The position numbers and the translations under genes are program-made. Below the pieces are notes generated by a model. That model worked only from the letters and a program-made list of their open reading frames with translations. It was not told where the DNA came from and ran no database searches. This document shows, in pieces, positions 38,292-45,858 of a stretch of DNA of 64,000 nucleotides. The first letter of the stretch is position 1, and every line of letters starts with the position of its first letter. This DNA is from Micromonospora sp. NBC_00389 (GTDB taxonomy: Bacteria > Actinomycetota > Actinomycetes > Mycobacteriales > Micromonosporaceae), in contig NZ_CP107947.1 of the NCBI RefSeq assembly GCF_036059255.1, positions 6,510,001 to 6,574,000 of the forward strand, in the 5' to 3' direction.

Positions 38292-38741
38292 CTACCTGGC
38301 GTCGGCCATCGCCGACGCGAACCAGCCGGTGATGGTGGTGGGGTGGGTGATCGCAGTGCCCACCACCACCGCCCACGCGCCGGCCCGCAACGCCTGCGCC
38401 GCCTGCGCCGGTGTGTGGATCCGGCCTTCCGCGATCACCGGCACGTCGATCGCGGTGGCGAGCTGGGCCACCAGATCCAGGTCCGGGCCGGGCTGCTTGC
38501 TGGTGTACGACGTGTAGCCGGCCAGGGTGGTGCCCACCAGGTCGGCACCCGCCGCGACGGCGGCGATTCCCTCGTCGAGGGTGGAGCAGTCGGCCATCAC
38601 CATGGCTCCGGTCTGCTCGTGCACGGCGGCGACGGTCTCGGTGAGGGACCGGCCGTCGGCCGCGCCAGCCGCCATGGCTAGCGAGCGAACTCGGCGCGGG
38701 GCCCCGAGTTGCCTCCTCAACGGCTTGTCGGTGGTGCTCAC
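38292..38741 (-). pseudogene. nanE: N-acetylmannosamine-6-phosphate 2-epimerase gene with internal deletion
   Basis: 149 aa from GTG 38741, which has a GGAGG site eight bases upstream, so the original start is probably kept. Residues 1-18 (STTDKPLRRQLGAPRRV) are unlike NanE. From about residue 28 the sequence is the C-terminal half of NanE: DGRSLTETVAAVHEQTGAM, MADCSTLDEGIAAVAAGADL, GTTLAGYTSYT, PVIAEGRIHTPAQAAQALRA. Full-length NanE is about 230 aa with the catalytic Lys and early strands in its N-terminal half, which is missing. An in-frame deletion is the simplest explanation. The TIM barrel cannot form, so it should be inactive. Confidence 0.8.
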
Positions 38742-38810
38742 GTAAATGCCTCCATAGGCTCTGCATGCGCTCCGTGACAGCTCAGCGCTGCGGGGGGTAG
38801 AGGGTATGGG

Positions 38811-38831
38811 GTCTGACGTCTGACGTCTGAT
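38811..38831. promoter_or_regulatory. Three tandem heptamers in the nanE-gntR gap
   Basis: GTCTGAC GTCTGAC GTCTGAT, head to tail, between the divergent nanE remnant and the GntR gene. Each junction forms a GACGTC palindrome. Placed 49-69 nt before the GntR start, it is a good candidate binding site for that regulator; function is inferred from position only. Confidence 0.55.
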
Positions 38832-38879
38832 GCCGCTAGGCTGAGCGTGACAGATCCGTAAAGGAAGGGCAAGGGGCAG

Positions 38880-39611
38880 ATGACGACGATTGACGCGAGC
38901 CCGCTACGCGGGCAGGAGCGCCCGGGTCCCCGTCGACAGGAGGTCGTGACAGGGATCAAGGAGTACATCCTGCGCAATCGCCTCAAGCCGGGAGACCTTC
39001 TCCCCACCGAGACGGAACTGTGCGAGGCCATCGGAGCCAGCCGGTCCAGCGTCCGTGAGGCGGTCAAGATCCTCTCCACTCTCGACATTGTCGAAGTGCG
39101 ACACGGCCACGGCACGTTCGTCGGCCACATGTCCCTCAACGCCCTCGTCGAAAGTCTGGCTTTCCGCGGCCTGCTGAGCGCCGAGGAAGACCACCAGGTG
39201 CTGGGCCAGGTCGTGGATGTCCGGCAGACCCTTGAGCAGGGCCTCGCCGCGGACATCATCAAGGTCCTCGACGCGGAACACCTCGCAGACCTCTCCGCGC
39301 TCGCCGACCAGATGGCGGATCTCGCCGCCCAGGACAAGGACTTCCTCGAGGTCGACAGGGCCTTCCACCTGAAGCTGATGGAGCCCCTGGGCAACGACCT
39401 GATCCTCCAACTGACCGAGGCGTTCTGGCAGGTACAGGCCATCGTCGCCCCCACCCTGCGCACCCAGCCAGAAGACCGGGTGATCACCGCACAGCGGCAC
39501 CGGGCGATCGTCGACGCGATCACCGGAGGCGATCCGGCGGTCTTGCGGTCCGCCATCGCCGACCACTACGCGCCCGTCCGCGCGAGCCTCGCACGCTCCG
39601 TCCAGTCCTGA
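38880..39611 (+). CDS. GntR-family regulator, FCD subfamily
   Basis: 243 aa from ATG 38880 (AGGAAGGG upstream). Winged helix: VVTGIKEYILRNRLKPGDLL, TELCEAIGASRSSVREAVKI, VEVRHGHGTFVG. C-terminal FCD domain (residues 90-235) with helices carrying the metal/ligand residues (VVDVRQTLEQGLAADI, DRAFHLKLMEPLGNDL, AQRHRAIVDAITGG). FCD regulators respond to organic or sugar acids; NanR of enterobacteria belongs to this subfamily and senses sialic acid. With nanE and sialidase remnants on either side, a sialic-acid regulator is a sensible guess. The gene is intact although its neighbours are broken. Confidence 0.9.
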   Translation: MTTIDASPLRGQERPGPRRQEVVTGIKEYILRNRLKPGDLLPTETELCEAIGASRSSVREAVKILSTLDIVEVRHGHGTFVGHMSLNALVESLAFRGLLSAEEDHQVLGQVVDVRQTLEQGLAADIIKVLDAEHLADLSALADQMADLAAQDKDFLEVDRAFHLKLMEPLGNDLILQLTEAFWQVQAIVAPTLRTQPEDRVITAQRHRAIVDAITGGDPAVLRSAIADHYAPVRASLARSVQS

Positions 39612-39640
39612 GCCAACCGATCGCCGAGCAGCATCGCCCT

Positions 39641-39677
39641 GCCGTCCGCCGCCCCTAGCCGTCGGACGGCGGACGGC
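39641..39677 (+). terminator. Hairpin after the GntR gene
   Basis: GCCGTCCGCCG (39641-39651) pairs perfectly with CGGCGGACGGC (39667-39677) across a 15-nt loop, 30 nt after the stop. No T-tract follows; it probably acts as a terminator or transcript-end stabiliser, as is common in high-GC actinobacteria. Confidence 0.55.
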
Positions 39678-39734
39678 GTGACTGCGCACCCATCGCCAGC
39701 GGTGGCCTACGCCGCCAGAAGCAGCCGGTCCTGA

Positions 39735-41393
39735 GCTCAGGGTGAGCCGGTTTCACCGTGCTCCCAGCTTGGCGGCCATCCCGGCCGACTGAACCTGCTG
39801 CTCGACAACCGCAGCACCACGTCACAGGCCTTCACCGTCACCTGGGCCGGGCGCTCCGGCTCGCCGTGGACCAGGACGGTCCCCGCCAACAGCAGCACCC
39901 AGTTGTACTGGACCCTGACGGCCGGCGCGGCGTACACGCTGCGAACGACCACCCCGACCGGGCTGGACGACACCTCCGCCGGCATATTCCACTGCGGCAC
40001 CGGCATGTCCGCGCTCACCAGCTTCGACTGCACGGCCAGTCGCCTTCAGCTCACGCTGGAGAACCGCACCACGACCGCCCGGGACTTCACCGTCACCTGG
40101 CCCGGACGCACCGGCTCACCGTGGACCCGCACGGTCGCCGCCGGCGGCAACTTCCTGCACTACTGGACGGTCGACGCCGGCACCCCGTACAGCCTGCGGG
40201 TCACCGCTCCGGGCTTCGACAGCACACAGCGAGGCACCGCCACGTGCGGCATGGCCGCCGGAACCCCGCAGATGAACACGACCACGCTGCTGACCACGCA
40301 GACCGTCATCCGCAACCTCAACGGTGCCAACGGTCGCTACGACGGCACCGCGGCCTCGGTCCGCATCCCGGGCATGGCCGTCACCAACAACGGCACCGTC
40401 GTCGCCGTCGCCGACGCGCGGGTCGACGGCTCGTACGACCTGGGCGGCGGCACCAACAACATCCAGATCGCCATGATCCGCAGCACCGACGGCGGCCGCA
40501 CCTTCGAGCAGCCACGCGTCATCCACGCCCCCGCCACCACCCGCGAGGGGGTGGGCGATCCCAGCGTGCTGGTGGACCGCGCGACCGGCACCGTCTACTG
40601 CTTCTTCACCTACTCCCCCAGGCCCGGCATCAGCTTCTGGTCGGGCTCCTCCGGGGTCAACACGGCGGATGACCCCAACAGCATGCACCTGCCGTATATC
40701 ACGAGCAGGGACAACGGCGCCACCTGGAGCGCCGCCGTGGAGCTGAACCCGGCGGTCAAGGACCCGGCGTGGCAGCAAGTGTTCTTCTCCTCCGGCCACG
40801 GGATCCACACCAGCACCGGCCGCCTGGTCCAGCCGATCGCGTACCGGGACGCGGCGGGCACCAGCCATGCCGCCAACATCTACAGCGACGATCACGGTGT
40901 GACGTGGCGACGCGGTGGGTCCGCCGGTGGGACCATCAACGAGAGCAAGGCAATCGAGCGCAACACCGGGACCGTCGTGCAGAACATGCGCCACAACGGC
41001 ACCCGCAGCCGGTTCTACGCGACGTCCACCAACGGAGGCGCAACGTTCGGCCCGGCCACGGCCAGTGCCGTGCTGACCGATCCGCTGTGCAACGCCGACG
41101 AACTGTCCTACCTGCGCCCGTCGGAGGTGGGCACGAACGGTGCGCCGATCCGCACCCGCACCGCTCTGTTCAGCAACAACGCCCACCCGACCGCGCGCAA
41201 TGACCTCACCGTCCGGCTGTCCACCGACGACGGCGTCAGCTGGCCGGCCCGGGCGCTGATCAAACCGGGCGGCGCGGGCTACTCCACGATGGCCGTGCTG
41301 GCCAACGGACAGATCGGCAACCTGTACGAGGTCGGCAACACCGGCGGCATCTACTTCGCCCGCTTCAGCCTCGACTGGGTCAAGGGGGCCTGA
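39735..41393 (+). pseudogene. 5'-truncated exo-alpha-sialidase gene
   Basis: The frame opens after TGA at 39732 and stays homologous from about 39789 (LNLLLDNRSTTSQAFTVTW), but no ATG, GTG or TTG precedes TTG 39903, and no signal peptide exists. Two beta-type modules (SPWTRTV repeats, residues 20-140 of the reading) precede a GH33 sialidase domain: the arginine motif RIPGMAV, ADARVDG, five Asp boxes (STDGGRTF, SRDNGATW, SDDHGVTW, STNGGATF, STDDGVSW) and NESKAIE. The catalytic domain seems whole and ends normally at TGA 41393. Loss of secretion and start signals suggests it is dead or is expressed from an atypical start. Confidence 0.75.
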
Positions 41394-41410
41394 AAGTTGT
41401 GAATTCTCGG

Positions 41411-41445
41411 CGTGGTCTTCACCGGCAGTGTCAGCGAAGACCACG
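41411..41445. terminator. Convergent hairpin after the sialidase remnant
   Basis: CGTGGTCTTC (41411-41420) and GAAGACCACG (41436-41445) form a perfect 10-bp stem around 15 nt. It lies between two convergent reading frames and probably ends both transcripts. Confidence 0.6.
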
Positions 41446-41997
41446 TCCTGGTGTCACCGGGTGGCCGACCGGCCCTGAGCGGCCGACCGGCTCTGCAGAC
41501 GCGAGCGGCCGTACGCGGCAAGGGCGTGGAAGGCGGCCTTCGGCGTCCACGAGCCGTCCGGCAGCACCCGCACGATCCCGCGCGCGGCCAGGTCGAAGTC
41601 GCGCTCCGGGTCGTCGGTGGTCGGCAGGTGCCGGTTCGCGAACGTGTACACGAACGCCGCCTCCACCCCGCCGGCCTCGTAGTCGCGCAACAGGTCCACG
41701 ACGTAGCGGGCCTGGCCCTCCTCGTCGCGCTCCAGCCCCGTGGTGAGCTTCGCGGCGCGGCCGTACTCGTCGTACGTCACCGGCTCCGCCCCGCCCGCGA
41801 CGTCGGCCGCGCCGCGGAACGTGCAGCAGCCGAACTCGGTGGCGGCGTACGGCTTGCCCTGCCCCACCGCGGCCGCCAGGGTCTGCGGGAACGCTGCGGC
41901 GTTGGTCGCGTCGCGGTACCCGGCGTCGCTGGCGATGATGTCGAACGGCGCCCAGTTCACGGCCTCCAGCGGGATCGAGGCTTGACGATCTCTCGGC

Positions 41998-43233
41998 CTA
42001 AAGGACGGAGATTCCCTCCACGCTGCGTGTGGAACACGCGGCGTGCGGGTGGATTCCTGCTTCGCGGCGCGGTGCCGGCACGGGTGCCGGTCTTACCTGC
42101 GCTCCACAGGCGTTTAGGCTCTCGGCGCGTCCCGCCGCGAGTATGTTGATGGCCGCGTTGACGTCCCGGTCGTGGGTGCTGCCGCATGGGCAGGTCCACG
42201 ATCGGACGTTGAGCGTCATCTTGTTGATCCGGCCGCAGTCGGAGCACATCCGGGTGGATGGAAAGAACCGGTCCACCCGGCCGAAGGTCCGCCCGTACCG
42301 GGCGGCTTTGTACTGCAACATGTCGGTAAAGCTGGCCCAGCCCGCATCGTGCACGGACTTCGCGAGTCTGGTTCGGCCGAGTCCGGTCACGCACAGGTCC
42401 TCGACGTATACCGCTTGGTTGTCGCGGATGATCGTCGTGGACAGTTTGTGCTGCCAGTCCCGCCGGGTGTCGGCCACCCGGGCGTGCGCCCTGGCGACTT
42501 TCACGACGGCTTTCCTGCGGTTCTGACTGCCTCGCTGCTTGCGGGACAGGTCCTGCTGCAACCGCTTGAGCTTGCGGGCCGCGCGGCGCAGGAACTTCGG
42601 TGCGGCGACCTTCGTGCCGTCGGAAAGGACGGCGAAGTGGGTCAACCCGAGGTCGATGCCCATCTCGGACTCGAGCGGCGGTAACGGCTCGTCTGTGGTC
42701 TGCACAACGAACGAGGCGAAGTACCGGCCCGCGGCGTCCCGGATCACCGTGACCGAGGTGGGCTCGGCCGGCAAACCCCGCGACCAGCGCACGCTTAGGT
42801 CACCGACCTTCGGCAACCGCAGCCGGCCATTGGCGCAGACCTTGAACCGGCTGTTCCTGGTGAACCGGATGGCCTGCCGGTTGTCCTTGCGGGACCGGAA
42901 CCGCGGCGGAGCCACCTTCCGACCTTTGCGTTTGCCGGTGACCGAGGCGAAAAAGTTGCGGTACGCGGTGTTCAGGTCCGCGAGGGCCTGCTGCAGCACC
43001 ACCGACGACACCTCGCCCAGCCACGCCCGTTCAGGTGTGGCCTTAGCCGCGGTGATGACCTGCCTGGACAGTTCCCCGTCGGTGACATACCGCCGCCCGG
43101 CGTCGCGGGCTTCCTGCCGCGCGCGCAGTCCGTCGTTGAACACCACCCGCGCGCACCCGAACGCCCGAGCCAGCGAATGCTGCTGACTCGGCGTCGGGTA
43201 GACGCGGTAGTTGTAACGGAGCTGCACAGACAA
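41998..43233 (-). CDS. tnpB: TnpB RNA-guided nuclease of the IS605-type element
   Basis: 411 aa, a different lineage from copies 1 and 2. RuvC motifs: MGIDLGL (Asp), VYVEDL (Glu), STHDRDVNAAINI (Asp). The zinc finger has CSDC but then CPCG, one residue shorter than the usual C-x-x-C, so zinc binding may be altered. The last 40 residues (from about NACGAQVRPAP) run past the normal family end and use sequence that should belong to the omegaRNA/right end, so the true product may be longer than usual by read-through to the element edge. ATG 43233. Confidence 0.92.
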   Translation of the reverse strand: MSVQLRYNYRVYPTPSQQHSLARAFGCARVVFNDGLRARQEARDAGRRYVTDGELSRQVITAAKATPERAWLGEVSSVVLQQALADLNTAYRNFFASVTGKRKGRKVAPPRFRSRKDNRQAIRFTRNSRFKVCANGRLRLPKVGDLSVRWSRGLPAEPTSVTVIRDAAGRYFASFVVQTTDEPLPPLESEMGIDLGLTHFAVLSDGTKVAAPKFLRRAARKLKRLQQDLSRKQRGSQNRRKAVVKVARAHARVADTRRDWQHKLSTTIIRDNQAVYVEDLCVTGLGRTRLAKSVHDAGWASFTDMLQYKAARYGRTFGRVDRFFPSTRMCSDCGRINKMTLNVRSWTCPCGSTHDRDVNAAINILAAGRAESLNACGAQVRPAPVPAPRREAGIHPHAACSTRSVEGISVL

Positions 43234-43249
43234 AACGTACCATTGGTTT

Positions 43250-43666
43250 ATGGCTCAGATCGAAGGCATTCGCACTGGCAGACACTGCGTTTTCGCTCTG
43301 CACGCTCATTTGGTCTTCGTGACTAAGTTCCGGCACGAAGTGTTCGCAGACCGGCACCTCGCCCGGATGGAGGAGATCGTGCGGACGGTGTGCGCCAACT
43401 TCGAGACTGAGTTGGTCGAATTCAACGGCGAGAACAACCACGTCCACCTGCTCGTGAACTTTCCACCCAAAGTCGCCCTGGCGAAGCTGGTCAACTCCCT
43501 CAAGGGCGTGTCCAGCCGACGGATGCGGCAGGAGTTTCCCGACCTGCGGCGGCACTACTACCGGGCCAACAAGCTCTGGTCGGGATCGTACTTCGCAGGC
43601 TCTCTCGGCGGGGCACCTCTCAGTGTCGTACGTCAGTACATCGAGCAGCAGAACCGTCCGGTTTAG
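43250..43666 (+). CDS. tnpA: TnpA Y1 (HUH) transposase
   Basis: 138 aa, full length. HUH motif NNHVHLLV at about residues 62-69 and catalytic Tyr in VRQYIEQQ near 131. It cuts and joins single-stranded ends carrying subterminal hairpins. It is the only tnpA in the window, and could mobilise the tnpB-only copies if their ends are compatible (inference; the tnpB families differ). It begins 16 bp from the divergent tnpB start, so a short shared promoter lies between. Confidence 0.95.
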   Translation: MAQIEGIRTGRHCVFALHAHLVFVTKFRHEVFADRHLARMEEIVRTVCANFETELVEFNGENNHVHLLVNFPPKVALAKLVNSLKGVSSRRMRQEFPDLRRHYYRANKLWSGSYFAGSLGGAPLSVVRQYIEQQNRPV

Positions 43667-44198
43667 AGCACTGCTCGGGCTTAGCGCCCTCCCAGCGCGG
43701 GTCTCCACCCCCGCCCTGAAGGGCGGAGCACTGGCCCGCAACCCGGTAGCCGACGGGCCCTGCGAACCGCTCCCGCACCGTGGGCACCGCCTCGGCGAGG
43801 AAGTCGCGCACCGCGGCGCGCGCGGCCGGGACCGCCTCCCTCATCCGCATCAGTTCGGTGAACAGCGCCATGCGCTCGGCCAGGTCGCGGCCGGGCAGGA
43901 AGCCGTCGGTGAACATGGCGATCTCGGAGCCGGTGAGGTACACGACCGACGCCCCGATCTGCCGCAGCCGCTCGGCCCGCTCCGCGCCGTCGAGCACGAA
44001 CGCCATGAGCCCGTCGCGGTCGAGGCCGTTGGTGAACGGGCTGTACCACACCTCGAGCCCGGCCTCGGCGGCGAACCTCGCGGTCAGCTCGAGCCGGTCC
44101 TGGACCCCGCCGGTGATGCGCACCGCGTCGCAGTGCAGCTCGTCGCGGATGACGCGCAGGTCGCGCCGCACGATCTCGGGGTCGAACGGCTCGTGGGC

Positions 44199-44717
44199 GT
44201 GAGTGAGTCCGGCTACGCGGGGATGACCATGGACCGGGTCGCCGCCCGGGCCGGGACCAACAAGAACGCCATCTACCGCCGGTGGCCGCACCGGGCGGCG
44301 CTGGGCATCGCGGCGTACCGCCACCTGTCCGACGCCGTGCTACCGAACCCGGACACAGGCACTCTGCGGGGCGACGCGCTGGAGATGCTGCGGCGGGCGA
44401 ACGAGACGTGGTCGTCGCCGTACGGGGCGATCCTGCGCGGGTTGCTCGTCGCCGCGGCCGACGACCCCGAGCTGCTCACTCTCATGCGGGAGCGGTCCGG
44501 CGCGGACACCATGGACCGCGCCTGGCTGGCGATGCTGGAGCGCGCCGCAGCCCGGGGCGAGGCACCGGCCGCGGCCGTACACCACCGGGTGGCGACGACG
44601 CCGATGATGCTGCTGCGCGCCGAGTACGCGATGCGCGGCATCCCCTCCGTGCCCGACGAGGTGCTGGTCGAGATCGTGGACGAGGTGTTCCTACCGCTCG
44701 TGCGCGGCCGCCACTGA
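44199..44717 (+). pseudogene. TetR-family regulator lacking its first helix
   Basis: From GTG 44199 or ATG 44223 the reading is ESGYAGMTMDRVAARAGTNK, AIYRRWPHRAALG, then a full TetR C-terminal domain to TGA 44717. TetR proteins need about 20 more N-terminal residues (helix 1 and the start of helix 2), and upstream sequence instead encodes the other-strand gene. So both are cut at about 44200-44208 by one rearrangement. DNA binding is probably lost, although a minimal HTH remains. Confidence 0.75.
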
Positions 44718-44784
44718 ACGTGCGCGGCGGCCGCGCGGAGGCTGGTCGGGGTGATACCGCTGCTGGCCGACCGCGTATCCGGAC

Positions 44785-45588
44785 TCAGCCGGCCTTGGAG
44801 CGGAAGACCGGGTAGTAGCCGCCGGACTGACCGGCTGCGGTCGGGTGGTAGGAGATCCCGATGCTGGCGAAGTTGAGCGCGTGCAACCACTTCGTGCCGC
44901 CGCTGCACAGCTGGTGCCCGACGAACTGCGACCGGACGTCGGCGAAGGTGAACCCGGCGGCTGCGGCGGCAGTGCGGATGATGTCGTCCACCAGGTTGAT
45001 GCCCTCGTTGATCTTCGTACGCGAGGTGACACTGAGCCCGACACACGTCGTGCCCAGCTGGTAGAAGACCGGGTAGCCGACGACCACCACCCGGGCCGAG
45101 GGCGCTCGGTTCCGGATTCCGGTGTAGACGTTGCGCAGCAGGGTGGGGAGGTCGGCCCGGGCCTTGTCCTCGGCAGCCTGCACGGCGGCCACGCAGTCGG
45201 TGGTGCCGTAGAGCACGCAGGTGGTCATGATGTTGGCGAAGCCGACGTCGTTGCCGCCGACCGTGACGCTGACCAGGGTCGTGGCGGCGCTGAGCGCGCC
45301 AAGCTGCGTGTTGATCACGCTGGTGGTGGTGGCGCCCGAGCAGGCGACCGAGCGGTACGACGCGGGCTGCACATTGGTGGCGTACAGCGCCGGATACGCC
45401 TTGGTGCTGCGCTGGCAGGAACCGCTCTCGGCGGTGTAGCTGCCGGCACCGACCCCGGAGGAGTAGGAGTCGCCGAGGGCGACGTAGTGGTCGCTGGGAG
45501 CGGCCTGGGCGGGCGCTGCCAGGGCGAGGGTGGCGCCCAGAGCCGTGACCAGGCTCAGGACGAGGGTTGCCAAACGGGATCTCCGCAC
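44785..45588 (-). CDS. Secreted SGNH/GDSL esterase
   Basis: 267 aa with a cleavable signal peptide (RRSRLATLVLSLVTALGATL, cleaved after AQA at 27-29). SGNH blocks: YVALGDSYSSG (Ser41), SVACSGATTT (Gly), VTVGGNDVGF (Asn) and ISYHPTAAGQ (His). Six cysteines fit the three disulphides of streptomycete SGNH lipases of the Streptomyces coelicolor / S. rimosus type. It hydrolyses acyl esters outside the cell. Divergent from the penicillin acylase gene across a 270-bp gap that has an AT-rich patch (TGATATCACCTAATATTGAT) around 45628-45647, a likely promoter. Confidence 0.93.
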   Translation of the reverse strand: MRRSRLATLVLSLVTALGATLALAAPAQAAPSDHYVALGDSYSSGVGAGSYTAESGSCQRSTKAYPALYATNVQPASYRSVACSGATTTSVINTQLGALSAATTLVSVTVGGNDVGFANIMTTCVLYGTTDCVAAVQAAEDKARADLPTLLRNVYTGIRNRAPSARVVVVGYPVFYQLGTTCVGLSVTSRTKINEGINLVDDIIRTAAAAAGFTFADVRSQFVGHQLCSGGTKWLHALNFASIGISYHPTAAGQSGGYYPVFRSKAG

Positions 45589-45858
45589 GTTGCACTCCGG
45601 TGGTGTAGGAGGATCGGTGGGAGATTGATATCACCTAATATTGATGCTGGAAAGATCCTTCCGGCAAGTTCCGTGGTTGCGGCAATTTCCGCCGGTGGTC
45701 GCAGGGGTCCAATGAGGACAGTCGCGGGCAACTCCCGCGGAACCGGTCGTCCAGAACGGCTCGGCCGCCCCTGCGAGGCGCCCATCGGGCGCGCCCGCCA
45801 CCGCTCCGATCGGCACTCCGGCAGGATCCGTTGACCCCCGAGGAAGGTGGACCACCTC

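Larger units (their letters stand above)
41982..43739. mobile_element. IS605-type element with divergent tnpA and tnpB
   Basis: Limits follow from rejoining the host reading frame: one end is TTGAC at 41982 (minus strand ...GTCAA, as in copies 1 and 2), the other at about 43739; a shared GC leaves two bases of doubt. It carries tnpB (minus) and tnpA (plus), starting 16 bp apart. The tnpA-side end has the hairpin CCGCCC-TGAA-GGGCGG at 43712-43727, the same palindrome as the right end of copies 1 and 2. No target duplication. Confidence 0.85.
41454..44204 (-). pseudogene. Abortive-infection/glycosidase-like gene split by an IS605 element and truncated at its 5' end
   Basis: The 5' part (about 44204 to 43740) reads HEPFDPEIVRRDLRVIRDEL, HCDAVRITGGVQDRLELTAR, GLEVWYSPFTNGL, YLTGSEIAMFTDGFLPGRDL. 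The 3' part (41981 to 41454) reads SIPLEAVNWAPFDIIASDAG, ATEFGCCTFRGAADVAGG, VYTFANRHLPT and ends at 41454. Joined at ...CGGGTT|GCCTCG..., the frame runs through GYRVASIPLEAV without a lost base. This is the TIM-barrel-like family often labelled 'abortive infection protein' in actinomycetes, though that name has little support. The first 20 or so codons are missing where the sequence turns into a TetR fragment on the other strand. Confidence 0.8.

Noticed and set aside
43623..44200. N-terminal extension of the TetR fragment upstream of 44199
   Set aside because: That frame is antisense to the interrupted minus-strand gene and has no TetR helix 1.
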